A DNA stretch of 64,000 nucleotides from Fen-549 sp050011315 (lineage in GTDB: Bacteria; Actinomycetota; Thermoleophilia; Gaiellales; Gaiellaceae): positions 62,001 through 126,000 of the forward strand of contig JBEKJI010000004.1 in NCBI GenBank assembly GCA_050011315.1, written 5' to 3'. The notes under the pieces were generated by a model, which saw nothing but the letters and a program-made list of their open reading frames with translations, did no database searches and was not told the DNA's origin. A program made the position numbers and the translations under genes. Position 1 is the first letter of the stretch. The number at the start of each line of letters is the position of its first letter. Shown one piece after another: positions 17,194 to 25,674 of the stretch.

Positions 17194-18141
17194 ATGCTGA
17201 CTCTGCCGACAACAGCTCTGAAAGGAAGACATTTCCTCCGCGTCGCGGACTGGAAGCCCGATGAGCTGGCCATGACCCTCGACCTGGCAGACGAGCTGAA
17301 GGCCTCGCTGGCCAGGCGCGAGCCGCATCAGCTGCTGCCCGGCCGCTCGCTGGCGCTGATCTTCAATAAATCCTCGACCCGGACGCGGGTTTCCTTCGAG
17401 GTCGGGATCTGCCAGCTCGGCGGCACCGGCGTCAGTCTGACCGCCGCCGACAGCCACCTGGCTCGCGGCGAGACGCTCAAGGACACGGCCTGCGTGCTTT
17501 CCCGCTACGTCGACGCGATCGTCATCCGTACGGTCGCCCAGCAGGAGGTCGTCGAGCTGGCGACTCATGCCAGCATTCCGGTGATCAACGCTCTCACCGA
17601 CAGCTCGCATCCCTGTCAGGCGCTGGCCGACGTGATGACGATCCGCGAGCGCTTCGGACGGCTCGAGGGCGTACGGCTCGCCTACCTCGGCGACGGTAAC
17701 AACGTCTGCGCCTCATTGATGGTCGCGGCAGCCAAGCTGGGAATGAGCTTCATCGGAGCCTTCCCCGACGGTTTCGAGCCGACCGAGCAGGCACAGGCGG
17801 ACGCCCGCGAGGCGGCGGCAGAGTCGGGAGGAAGCGTCGAGATCGTCCGCAGCCCCGAGCAGGCGGCAGGCGGAGCCGACGTGCTCTACACCGACGTCTG
17901 GGTGAGCATGGGCCAGGAGGCCGAGCGCGATCGGCGCCTGGCCGCACTCGAGGCCTACCGGATCGACGAGCGCATCCTCGAGCTTGCCGGGCCCAAGACG
18001 ATCGTCATGCACTGCCTGCCGGCGCACTACGGCGAGGAGATCTCGGAAGAGATCGTCCACGGTCCGCGCTCGGCGGTCTGGGACCAGACCGAGAACCGCC
18101 TACACGCCCAGAAGGCGCTGATGGCGCTGGTTATCGCCTAA
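17194..18141 (+). CDS. argF: ornithine carbamoyltransferase
   Basis: The 315-residue enzyme has the carbamoyl-phosphate loop STRTR (residues 61-65), HPCQALAD (139-146) and the ornithine-binding HCLPAH (273-278). The NAYVRTE-like region is replaced by ALTDSSHPC as in the family. It makes citrulline from ornithine in arginine synthesis and works as a cytoplasmic trimer. No other arg gene is nearby. Its stop codon lies in the foot of the first hairpin of the structured repeat that follows. Confidence 0.92.
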   Translation: MLTLPTTALKGRHFLRVADWKPDELAMTLDLADELKASLARREPHQLLPGRSLALIFNKSSTRTRVSFEVGICQLGGTGVSLTAADSHLARGETLKDTACVLSRYVDAIVIRTVAQQEVVELATHASIPVINALTDSSHPCQALADVMTIRERFGRLEGVRLAYLGDGNNVCASLMVAAAKLGMSFIGAFPDGFEPTEQAQADAREAAAESGGSVEIVRSPEQAAGGADVLYTDVWVSMGQEAERDRRLAALEAYRIDERILELAGPKTIVMHCLPAHYGEEISEEIVHGPRSAVWDQTENRLHAQKALMALVIA

Positions 18142-18345
18142 AAGTCCGCCCGCTTTACGGGCGAAGACTTTTCGGCGACGGACCTTTCGAGCGCTGAGCC
18201 CGCGCCTGCGGCGCGTGACTCAGCGCCTGCTCCCACAGGCTGTGCGAATTCACGAGATTGTGGTCGGGGTCCGTTACGAGCGGGTTGGGGACTACGTAGG
18301 AGGGTGAGCCGCAGCCGCACGTGTCGGCTGCGGCGGCCGGGGAAC
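18140..18345 (+). repeat. structured repeat, copy 1 (behind argF)
   Basis: This is a non-coding ~200 bp sequence with three hairpins. Hairpin 1 (18140-18172) pairs AAAAGTC/GACTTTT and CGCCCG/CGGGCG. A middle hairpin is CGCGCC-TGC-GGCGCG. Hairpin 3 (18309-18333) pairs CCGCAGCCG with CGGCTGCGG. Copy 2 lies at 18675 in the same order and orientation. Hairpin 1 begins within the argF stop codon. Confidence 0.7.
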
Positions 18346-18431
18346 ACTCTGTATTCGGCGCCCATCTCTTACCGGCGAGTGAGTTGACGGCTTTTGGGGA
18401 ATACCTTGCGGCCAACAGCGTTTGCAGAGAT

Positions 18432-18677
18432 ATGAAGACTCTCGAGGAGATTCGCGAAAAGATCGAGCGGGCGAGCGACAGGCGCGCCGAGCTCTACCAT
18501 GCGCTCTCCGAAGGTCACGATCCCGAAGCGGCCGCCGAGCTCCATCAACTCGAAAAAGAGATCGAGCGGTTGTGGGAGGAGCAGCGCGTCGTGCGTGCCT
18601 CGATCCGCTTCGGCGATCGCGACCACATCCTCCAGCGCGCCCGCACCGAAGAGCGGATCGAACGATCTGCCGCCTGA
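18432..18677 (+). CDS. small charged coiled-coil protein
   Basis: The 81-residue product is strongly helical: MKTLEEIREKIERASDRRAE, a short HDPEAA turn, then LHQLEKEIERLWEEQRVVRA and RARTEERIERSAA. It reads as a two-helix coiled-coil hairpin; no catalytic motif is visible. I choose the ATG at 18432 because upstream in-frame sequence belongs to the repeat. The gene sits exactly between the two copies of the structured repeat, and its stop lies in the foot of the second copy's first hairpin. Confidence 0.65.
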   Translation: MKTLEEIREKIERASDRRAELYHALSEGHDPEAAAELHQLEKEIERLWEEQRVVRASIRFGDRDHILQRARTEERIERSAA

Positions 18678-18870
18678 AAGTCCGCCGGTAAAGCCGGCGA
18701 AGACTTTCAGGCGCACCGTTTTCGAGCGCGTCGCCGCGCCTTCGGCGCGTTGACTCGCCTGCTCCTACAAGCGTAGCGGGCTGGGCGGGATTGGTTGCGG
18801 GGTCCGGGTCGAGTAGATCCGGGGGACGACGCCAGTGAGCCGCGCCCGCCGTGTCGGTCGCGGCCGCCGT
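18675..18870 (+). repeat. structured repeat, copy 2
   Basis: Hairpin 1 (18675-18709) pairs TGAAAGTC with GACTTTCA and CGCCGG with CCGGCG. Compared with copy 1 the loop is reverse-complemented (TAAAG against CTTTA) and inner pairs changed on both sides. The middle hairpin is CGCGCC-TTC-GGCGCG. Hairpin 3 (18840-18863) carries a G-C pair where copy 1 has A-T. The blocks GGGGTCCG and GTGAGCCGC are shared. Confidence 0.7.
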
Positions 18871-18890
18871 AGGCCTCGAACGTCTTACTC

Positions 18891-19499
18891 TCAGCGAGGA
18901 ACGCAGTCCGTCGTGCAGAACCACTTTTTCTGAGCCGTCGACCAGCTCCAGACCTCGTGGTGATCGCGACTATCCGGAGCGTGATTCGCCTTGATGAAGA
19001 CGTTCCACGCGACCGGCGCCTTGCTGCCGGCGATGACGATTTGGTCACCGACAACTGCCTGCAGCTTCGAGAAGCTGAGGGAGTGAGCCTTCTTCTGCCG
19101 AAAGAGCGTCAGGGTCTCGCCGACAGAAGGTGTCGCGTAATCCCGAACGGCGATCTCGACTCGGCCGTCGTGGTTGAGATCGCGCACCCACGCCTGCTCG
19201 AGTCCGCTCTCGCTGCTTCCGGGGCTCTGGAAGACCTGGACGAGTTGGACGTAGACGAAAGCGCCCTTGCGGCGATCGCTGACCCGGAAGTAGGTCGTCG
19301 GGGTCGACATCGCGCCTTGATGCAGGTCGTAGACCTGCACGCGCTCGAGCGCCGGGTCGCCATCGAGGTTCGGCTTGAAGGTGTGCATGCGGTAGAGCGT
19401 GGGCAGAGGCACCTGCAAGTTGCCCAGGCCCGAGCTCGGCAAGACGAGAGGAGCCGAAAGGAGAAGTGCGACCGAGACGAGAGCGGCGTTTCTCGACAT
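18891..19499 (-). CDS. secreted protein, function unknown
   Basis: The 202-residue product begins with a signal peptide (MSRNAALVSVALLLSAPLVL). The mature part contains a calcium-loop-like DLNHDGRVEIAVRD segment, as in FG-GAP/VCBS-type repeats, and ends with a CTTDC pair of cysteines. It is probably extracellular. The ATG at 19499 starts the signal peptide directly; an upstream in-frame start at 19556 would add a non-signal extension. I do not recognise the family. Confidence 0.65.
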   Translation of the reverse strand: MSRNAALVSVALLLSAPLVLPSSGLGNLQVPLPTLYRMHTFKPNLDGDPALERVQVYDLHQGAMSTPTTYFRVSDRRKGAFVYVQLVQVFQSPGSSESGLEQAWVRDLNHDGRVEIAVRDYATPSVGETLTLFRQKKAHSLSFSKLQAVVGDQIVIAGSKAPVAWNVFIKANHAPDSRDHHEVWSWSTAQKKWFCTTDCVPR

Positions 19500-19603
19500 A
19501 GGGCGAGTATAGAACCGCTCGAGCGGTAATCCCAGGCGCCCGGCATGGCGGCTCACGACGGATGGAGAAGGGCCAACCGCAGGCGGGCTACACTGCGAGC
19601 GAC

Positions 19604-19676
19604 GGGGCGTTAGCTCAGCTGGGAGAGCGCCGGCTTTGCAAGCCGGAGGTCACCGGTTCGATCCCGGTACGCTCCA
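19604..19676 (+). tRNA. tRNA-Ala (TGC)
   Basis: This 73-base gene folds as a standard cloverleaf. The acceptor stem is GGGGCGT/ACGCTCC with one G-T pair. The anticodon stem is CCGGC/GCCGG with loop TTTGCAA (anticodon TGC), and the T arm is CCGGTTCGATCCCGG. CCA is not encoded. Its 3' end is repeated at four positions downstream and is the integration target of the island. Confidence 0.95.
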
Positions 19677-21324
19677 TCTCGCGCCACTGGCCGGCGGCGG
19701 CTCCCGCCGGGCGAAGCCCGGCTCCGCCACCGCCTCGGGTCGCTGACCGCACGATCCTCTCCGAGTTCGTGTTGTGAACACTGCCCTCTCCGGGCTCGCA
19801 CGGCCAGCGACCCGCCAGAGACGCGAGAGGCACCGGTTCGATCCCGGTACGCTCCACTTCCTCGCCCACAATGCGAACCGCGGGCAGACGCAGGGTCGGC
19901 TTGATCCAGTCTCGCCCGCGGATCTCGATCGACTCGACGAGTTGGCCCAAGACGTGCTTGCGCTCTGAGGGCGCGCTGGTGGGAAGGCCGTTCGCCAGGA
20001 GTGAAGCGAGTTCTTCGAGCGCGTTTACGTCGAGCTCGGCTGGCGCCGTCGCCGCGAGCTGTTGCTCGAGCTCCTTCCGCCTTGCATCGAGCTGCGCGAT
20101 CTCCTCGCTTAGCGCCCGTAGTCGCGTGCCGCAGTCTTTGTCGGAGAGCGCGCCGCGCTCGAAGGCGGCGAGGTAGCGCTCGCGTACCTGCCCGCGCTCG
20201 CCGAGCGTCCGCTGAAGCGTTTGGAGCTCGCCGAGCCGGCGCGGCCGCTCGTCGTCTGCGAGCTCGGCGGCGCGTGCGACCGCGCGCTCCAGGAAGCCGG
20301 TATCGCCGAGCTTCCTAACGATAAGCGTGAGCAGTTGCTCCTCGAGCGCGTCGGCAGGGATGCGCTCGGCTTCGCAGCCCTCGCTCTTCCCGTAGCGGTG
20401 GCGCTTGTAGCAGGTGTAGTAGCGGTAGCGGCCGCTTCTGCCATGCGCAGAAGATCCGACCATGGCCGAGCCGCAGTGCCCGCATCTGACCTTTCCGGAG
20501 AGCAGGTAGTCGGAGCTGTTCGAGCGGCGCTTGGAGCGATTTAAGCTCCGCTCGGCGATTAGTGCCCGTGCCGCCTCGAAGGTCGCAACCTCGACGAGCG
20601 GCGTGTGGGGAGCGGCAAACGTGTCCTTGCGCCAGCGGATCTGGCCGATGTAGACCGGGTTTTGGAGCACTCCCTGGACGCTCGCGTTGCTCCAGAGCTT
20701 GCCGGCTTGGGTACGCTCGCCCTCTTCGTTCAGGAGATTGGCTAGCGCGCGCGTTCCGAGCCGCTTCTCGATATAGAGCGAGAAGATACGCCGAACGAGC
20801 GAGGCCTGGGGCTCAGAGGGCTCGAGGAAGCCGTCCTCGCCGATTCGGTAGCCGATCGGAGGGATCCCTGGTACCCAGCCGCCCCGTCTTGCCTTCTTCT
20901 CCATCCCTGCGACGACGCGGTCGATGATCGTGGCCCGCTCGAACTCGGCAAAGACGCCGAGCATCTGCACCATCATCCTGCCGGCGGCTGTCGTCGTATC
21001 GAAGGGCTCGGTAGCGGAGCGAAAGCCCACCCCTGCCCGATCCAGCTCGCTGAGGATCTCGGCCAGCGTCCTGACCGAGCGGGCGAGCCGGTCGACCCGG
21101 TAGACGAGCAGGAGGTCGAAGCGACCTGAGTGGGCCGCTGCGAGCGCCTGACTCAGTCCGGGCCGCTCGAGGAGCGTGCCCGTGATCTGGTCCTCGAAGC
21201 GGCAGACGATCTGCCAATCCTCCTGCGAGGCGCAGTAGGCTGCGAGCCTGTCTGCCTGGGCGCCGAGCGAGTGCGGCTGGTGCTCCTCGTCGGTCGAGAT
21301 CCTGGTGTAGGTAGCGATCCGCAT
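19615..21324 (-). CDS. large serine recombinase
   Basis: The N-terminal resolvase domain has YTRIST with catalytic Ser10, YRVDRLARS, and a long E helix. A Recombinase domain (about 155-260) and a zinc ribbon (C281, C284, C305, C317) follow, then a coiled coil about 370-450. It should integrate, excise or invert DNA through a 5'-phosphoserine intermediate. The frame does not stop where the family usually ends (about residue 489). Eighty further codons run through the tRNA-tail repeat, fold-back copy B and the antisense of tRNA-Ala. I take ATG 21324, 4 bases after the stop of the upstream small gene; the frame opens at 21366. Confidence 0.85.
   Translation of the reverse strand: MRIATYTRISTDEEHQPHSLGAQADRLAAYCASQEDWQIVCRFEDQITGTLLERPGLSQALAAAHSGRFDLLLVYRVDRLARSVRTLAEILSELDRAGVGFRSATEPFDTTTAAGRMMVQMLGVFAEFERATIIDRVVAGMEKKARRGGWVPGIPPIGYRIGEDGFLEPSEPQASLVRRIFSLYIEKRLGTRALANLLNEEGERTQAGKLWSNASVQGVLQNPVYIGQIRWRKDTFAAPHTPLVEVATFEAARALIAERSLNRSKRRSNSSDYLLSGKVRCGHCGSAMVGSSAHGRSGRYRYYTCYKRHRYGKSEGCEAERIPADALEEQLLTLIVRKLGDTGFLERAVARAAELADDERPRRLGELQTLQRTLGERGQVRERYLAAFERGALSDKDCGTRLRALSEEIAQLDARRKELEQQLAATAPAELDVNALEELASLLANGLPTSAPSERKHVLGQLVESIEIRGRDWIKPTLRLPAVRIVGEEVERTGIEPVPLASLAGRWPCEPGEGSVHNTNSERIVRSATRGGGGAGLRPAGAAAGQWREMERTGIEPVTSGLQSRRSPS
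19677..19830 (+). repeat. fold-back element copy B
   Basis: This 154-bp element fills the space between the tRNA 3' end and the next tRNA-tail copy. Its ends pair (TCTCGCG...CGCGAGA). Its second stem, GGGTCGCTGACCG against CGGCCAGCGACCC, differs entirely from the CCGCTGGCGG stem of copies A, C and D but is still paired. The core GCACGATCCTCT...CTCTCCGGGCTCGCA is conserved. Confidence 0.75.
19831..19856 (+). repeat. tRNA-Ala tail repeat 1 (att-like)
   Basis: This is a 26-bp exact copy of tRNA-Ala positions 19651-19676, exactly 180 bp downstream. Together with the tRNA end it brackets fold-back copy B. It lies inside the 3' part of the recombinase reading frame on the other strand. Confidence 0.85.
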
Positions 21325-21328
21325 CTGC

Positions 21329-21538
21329 CTAGTCCTGCTCGAGCCTCTGGTCCCCTTCTGACACACCTAGCTCGTTTTGACGCCCGTAGCCACTCCTGCT
21401 CGTAAGGAAGAGTCTCGCGAGCCCTTCGAGCGCCTCTTCCTCCTCGCCTGGATCGAGCGGGACGATCTCGGGCGAAAGCAGCCTGAGCCCTGGCTCTACG
21501 GGCCGGGTCTTCTGTCTCTCGAGGCGAGCTGCTGCCAC
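21329..21538 (-). CDS. small acidic protein preceding the recombinase
   Basis: The 69-residue product has an acidic centre (DPGEEEEALEGLARLFL) and no known motif. It ends with TAG four bases ahead of the recombinase ATG, so the two are probably translationally coupled. The tight spacing is the main reason to accept it. It might be an accessory or directionality factor, but nothing in the sequence proves that. Confidence 0.5.
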   Translation of the reverse strand: MAAARLERQKTRPVEPGLRLLSPEIVPLDPGEEEEALEGLARLFLTSRSGYGRQNELGVSEGDQRLEQD

Positions 21539-21581
21539 ATGGGCAAGCGTGCGGAAGCGGGAAGCGGCTGGGAAGGGTGTT

Positions 21582-22280
21582 CTACGGGGTGAGTTTGCGC
21601 CGGGCCTGTTCCAGCCGCTCGGCCTTTACCTGCGCACGGCGCTCGAGCCCTTCTCTCCTGGCCGCTTGGCGCACCTCGATCGGGATCCGCTTCCAGTAGT
21701 CGCGGTAGGTATCGCGCGAGAAGGGATGCTCGCGGCCAACGATCTCGTAGTGGAGATCGGGATTTTCCTTCGCGAGCGCGCAGAGCGCCCCGATCGCAAG
21801 CTCCTTGTTTGCGCGCTGGCGGTAGTGGTCGAGCAAGAAGCGCTGGCAGGCGCCGATCCGTCGCATCGTCTCGGGATCGCGCGGCCGCCTGACCCGCTGT
21901 GCGTCTTTACGCTCGATCCGCTCGAGGTTCTCACTCGCGAACCGGCCGCGGTCCCAGTCCTCGATCACCTTCTCTTGCTGCTCGCTCGAGAGCCCGCGTA
22001 GGAGCGGCGCCAGCTCGGAATAGTGGTGCCGCCGCAGGGCCGTGTTTCGGCGGCTATCGCCGTAGGTCGGGCTCGAGAAGATTCTCTCACCGCACCACTG
22101 GCACTGAAAGCCGGGCGGGGCGGTGTCGATCTCGACCAGGTAGAGCGCCCTTGGAGAGCCTGGGCGGTTGTGCTCCCAGGAGAGGTCGCGCTCGAGCTCG
22201 AAGTCAGGGAAGTCGTGCTCTTCGAGCAGATGTCGCTTGAGCGAATCGACGACGCGCGGTAGGGGTTCATCCTCGTACAC
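21582..22280 (-). CDS. island protein with a possible zinc-binding segment, function unknown
   Basis: The 232-residue product has a C-x2-C pair (FQCQWCGER) followed about 20 residues later by an H-H pair (LRRHHY), resembling a C2H2 zinc site. A helical, Arg/Glu-rich C-terminus follows. It starts the minus-strand operon leading to the recombinase and diverges from the two-HTH gene. The start is GTG at 22280. DNA binding is plausible from charge and zinc-like residues, but I do not recognise a family. Confidence 0.6.
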   Translation of the reverse strand: MYEDEPLPRVVDSLKRHLLEEHDFPDFELERDLSWEHNRPGSPRALYLVEIDTAPPGFQCQWCGERIFSSPTYGDSRRNTALRRHHYSELAPLLRGLSSEQQEKVIEDWDRGRFASENLERIERKDAQRVRRPRDPETMRRIGACQRFLLDHYRQRANKELAIGALCALAKENPDLHYEIVGREHPFSRDTYRDYWKRIPIEVRQAARREGLERRAQVKAERLEQARRKLTP

Positions 22281-22423
22281 GAGACATCGGTCTAGCAGTC
22301 AGGCAAGACGGATGCGTGCATTAACGCCTGCCTCATGCCGGAGGAGTCCCGTGATTCGATCGGAGAGAAGGCCGTGCAGGCATGCATGAAGCCAGATCTG
22401 ACATTCAGAGCTACTGTCGAGAT

Positions 22424-23044
22424 ATGGCTCAAGCAATCGAAAAAGCGAGTGGCTCTGGCTTTCGCCGTCAGGTCGTCTTCCGGATCGGCGAGGACGACTG
22501 GCCCTACCTCGAGACCGCGGCTCGCGAGCACGGAGGCATTCAGGCTGGGATCATCGCCGCCCTGCGCGCTCACGCGGCGCAGCGGCTCGCGCCCCCTGCC
22601 GAGCCGTCACCGGTACCAGAACTGCTGGGAGCTACGGAGCCGACCCTGGAGTCCGGGCGGCCGGTGTCCTCGAAAAGACGGGCGGAGTCCGCGAGGTCAG
22701 AGGAAGATGGCGGTGCGACCCTCGCCTCCCGCTCAGCCTCGCGGGACATGGTAGAGCTCAATGTCGCCGAGGCGGCTGCCCTGCTCGGCCTACGGCCTGA
22801 AAGCCTGCGCTCGGCGATCAAGCGCGGCGCTCGTCCCGGCCGCCGCAGCGAGACGGGCTTCTACCTGGTAAAGATCGAGCGCGAGACGCTCCGCCGGGTC
22901 AATCCGCCGCTCACACTCCGAGGTGCGGCCGAGGTATTAGGCCGAAGGCCGGAGACGCTCCGCAGGCACTGCCGCGACGGCCACTACCCGAACGCCCGCC
23001 ACGACGACACGGGTTGGCGCATCCCCGCCAAGGATCTTCTCTGA
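22424..23044 (+). CDS. double helix-turn-helix (excisionase/MerR-like) protein
   Basis: Residues 112-135 (LNVAEAAALLGLRPESLRSA) and about 163-205 (LTLRGAAEVLGRRPETLRRH...GWRIPAKDLL) are two winged-helix units of the DNA-binding excisionase type. The N-terminus has a FRRQVVFRIGEDDW segment like small DNA-binding proteins. It probably controls the divergent recombinase operon or acts as a recombination directionality factor. The ATG at 22424 is preferred over 22382, but neither has a strong ribosome site. Confidence 0.65.
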   Translation: MAQAIEKASGSGFRRQVVFRIGEDDWPYLETAAREHGGIQAGIIAALRAHAAQRLAPPAEPSPVPELLGATEPTLESGRPVSSKRRAESARSEEDGGATLASRSASRDMVELNVAEAAALLGLRPESLRSAIKRGARPGRRSETGFYLVKIERETLRRVNPPLTLRGAAEVLGRRPETLRRHCRDGHYPNARHDDTGWRIPAKDLL

Positions 23045-23109
23045 CCGCCGCCAAACTCACCCCGTAAGACACCCTTCCGCGAGCGCTTCGCCCCGGCGAC
23101 CCTCGGCGG

Positions 23110-23907
23110 ATGGCGAAAACGCGGAGCGAGTCGAAAGGGCAGAAACGTTGCCCTAGCTGCCTTGGACCGCTCTCCCAGCCTGCCCGAGGCAGGAGGCGAA
23201 GCTACTGCTCGAACGCCTGCCGCCAGATCGCCTACCGGGCGCGCAAAGACGGAGAGCGCAGGCGCCGCCTGATCAAGCTCGTCCGAGCAGACGCTCGGGT
23301 CTGGCTCCCGACCCTTCCCTCGGAGAGCGTCGATCTCGTCGTCACAGATCCGCCCTATAGCTTCCATCGCGGCAGCACCTACTTCCGCGACTGGTTCGAG
23401 GAGCTCGAGGACTCCGAGTGGGAGCAGATCTTCTCTGAGCTCTACCGGCTGCTCAAGCCCGACCGGCATACCTACGTCTTCTCTGACGACAGGGTACGGC
23501 CACTCTTCGACCAGGCGGCGGAGGCCGCCGGCTTCAGGCGCCATCCGCCCCTGATCTGGGACAAGGACTGGCTCGGGCTCGGCTCCTCAGCCTGGCGCTC
23601 CCGCTACGAGTACATCTGCTGGTACGAGAAGGGAAGCCGCCCCGGTAACCATGCCAACCGCGCGAACGTCATCCGCGCCCGTCGCCCCCATCGCGGCTAC
23701 CCGACCGAGAAGCCTCTCGCCGTCCTCAGGGAGCTGATCGAGCAGACGACCAGGCCGGGCGAGCTCGTGCTCGATCCCTTCTGCGGCTCGGGCAACGTCG
23801 GCCGCGCGGCGCGGGGTCTTGGTCGCCGAGCACTCCTTGCGGACATCGCGCCCGAGGTCGCGGCGAGTCGATTACGTAACGCGATCGCTGCTTCGGAGGG
23901 TGCATAG
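23110..23907 (+). CDS. DNA methyltransferase (N6-adenine/N4-cytosine) with N-terminal zinc finger
   Basis: The 265-residue protein begins with a four-cysteine finger (C14, C17 and two Cys in YCSNAC). The methyltransferase follows in beta-class order: catalytic DPPYS at residue 80, SAM-binding DPFCGSGNVG at residue 222. The HRGYPTEKP segment before it is typical of site-specific DNA-amino methyltransferases. No restriction enzyme is adjacent, so it may be an orphan that protects the island or regulates it. It follows the two-HTH gene by 65 bases. Confidence 0.8.
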   Translation: MAKTRSESKGQKRCPSCLGPLSQPARGRRRSYCSNACRQIAYRARKDGERRRRLIKLVRADARVWLPTLPSESVDLVVTDPPYSFHRGSTYFRDWFEELEDSEWEQIFSELYRLLKPDRHTYVFSDDRVRPLFDQAAEAAGFRRHPPLIWDKDWLGLGSSAWRSRYEYICWYEKGSRPGNHANRANVIRARRPHRGYPTEKPLAVLRELIEQTTRPGELVLDPFCGSGNVGRAARGLGRRALLADIAPEVAASRLRNAIAASEGA

Positions 23908-24099
23908 GCGTTACGAAATAGACGTGTCGGCCTCAGCTGGTAGATCGTTGTCTCGCGAAATGCGACCTTCGCCTCCCGCGCCGTGCCCGTTGCCGTCCTA
24001 GGATGGGAGATGGCCGCAAAGGACGTCAGAATCAAGGCGAGCCTTTAGGCAACCAGCTCTGACACGCCCCCTCACCATCCACCGGAGGCCGAGCGACAC

Positions 24100-25674
24100 A
24101 TGGGAAGACCGAGAAAGAGCCCTTCAACCACCGGAAGCGGCACCGCCACGACCACCCAGAGTCTCGAATCGAAGCTCTGGGCGGCCGCTGACGCGCTCCG
24201 GAACAACATGGACGCGGCCGAGTACAAGCACGTCGTGCTCGGGCTGATCTTCCTCAAGTACATCTCGGACGCGTTCGAGGCCAAGCACGCCGAGCTGATG
24301 GCGCAGCAGGCGGAGGGCGCCGATCCCGAGGATCCCGACGAGTACCGGGCGATCAACATCTTCTGGGTTCCGAAGGAGGCTCGCTGGTCGTTCCTGAAGG
24401 CGAGCGCGCCGCAGCCGGCGATCGGGACGATCGTGGACGATGCGATGGAGGCGATCGAGCGCGACAACCCGTCGCTCAAGGGCGTGCTGCCGAAGGACTA
24501 CGGCCGTCCGGGGCTCGACAAGCAGCGGCTCGGACAGCTGATCAACCTGGTCTCGGAGATCGGCCTCGGCAGCCCGGCCGACCGGGCCAAGGACGTGCTC
24601 GGGCGCGTCTACGAGTACTTCCTGGCCCAGTTCGCAAGTGCCGAGGGCAAGAAGGGCGGCCAGTTCTACACGCCGTCTCGGGTCGTGCGCGTGCTGGTTG
24701 AGGTGCTCGCTCCCTACAAGGGTCGCGTCTACGACCCCTGCTGCGGCTCGGGCGGGATGTTCGTGTCGAGCGAGAAGTTCATCGAGGCGCACCAGGGCAA
24801 GCTCGGCGACATCTCGATCTACGGCCAGGAGTCGAACTACACCACCTGGCGCCTGGCCAAGATGAACCTCGCCATCCGCAGCATCGACGCGAACCTCGGC
24901 TCGCAGTCGGCGGACAGCTTCCACCGCGATCTCCATCCCGACCTCAAGGCCGACTACGTGCTTGCCAACCCGCCCTTCAACGATTCCGACTGGCGTGGCG
25001 AGCAACTGCGCGACGACAAGCGTTGGGCCTACGGCGTGCCGCCGGCGGGGAACGCGAACTTCGCCTGGGTGCAGCACTTCGTCCACCACCTGGCGCCGAC
25101 CGGGATCGCCGGCTTCGTGCTCGCCAACGGCTCGATGTCATCCAACCAGTCGGGCGAGGGCGAGATCCGGAAAAACATGATCGAGGCCGACCTGATCGAC
25201 TGCATGATCGCCCTGCCCGGCCAGCTCTTCTACTCGACCCAGATCCCGGTCTGCCTCTGGTTCGTCGCCCGCGACAAGCGAAACGGCCGCTTCCGCGACC
25301 GCCGCGGCGAGACGCTCTTCATCGACGCTAGGAAGATGGGCTCGATGATCGACCGCGTGCACCGCGAGCTGACCGACGAGGACATCGCACGTGTCGCTGG
25401 CACCTACCACGCCTGGCGCGGCGACCCGGAAGCCGGCGAATACGCCGACGTGCCCGGCTTCTGCAAGGCCGCAACGCTCGAGGACATCCGCAAGCACGGC
25501 CACGTACTCACGCCCGGGCGCTACGTGGGCGCGGAGGCGCTCGAGGACGATGGCGAGCCGTTCGAGGAGAAGATGAAGCGGTTGGCGGCGGCGTTACGGG
25601 AGCAGCAGGCGGAGGCCGCGAAGCTGGATGCCGCTATTTCCGCCAACCTGGAAGAGCTTGGGTATGGAGGGTGA
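24100..25674 (+). CDS. hsdM: type I restriction-modification methyltransferase subunit HsdM
   Basis: The 524-residue product has the N-terminal helical HsdM domain, GGQFYTPSRVVRVLVEV, the SAM loop DPCCGSGGM (about 212) and the catalytic NPPFND (about 290). It methylates adenine in the target chosen by HsdS within an M2S complex. It is the first gene of the hsdM-hsdS-AAA-hsdR operon and overlaps hsdS by 11 bases. Confidence 0.94.
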   Translation: MGRPRKSPSTTGSGTATTTQSLESKLWAAADALRNNMDAAEYKHVVLGLIFLKYISDAFEAKHAELMAQQAEGADPEDPDEYRAINIFWVPKEARWSFLKASAPQPAIGTIVDDAMEAIERDNPSLKGVLPKDYGRPGLDKQRLGQLINLVSEIGLGSPADRAKDVLGRVYEYFLAQFASAEGKKGGQFYTPSRVVRVLVEVLAPYKGRVYDPCCGSGGMFVSSEKFIEAHQGKLGDISIYGQESNYTTWRLAKMNLAIRSIDANLGSQSADSFHRDLHPDLKADYVLANPPFNDSDWRGEQLRDDKRWAYGVPPAGNANFAWVQHFVHHLAPTGIAGFVLANGSMSSNQSGEGEIRKNMIEADLIDCMIALPGQLFYSTQIPVCLWFVARDKRNGRFRDRRGETLFIDARKMGSMIDRVHRELTDEDIARVAGTYHAWRGDPEAGEYADVPGFCKAATLEDIRKHGHVLTPGRYVGAEALEDDGEPFEEKMKRLAAALREQQAEAAKLDAAISANLEELGYGG

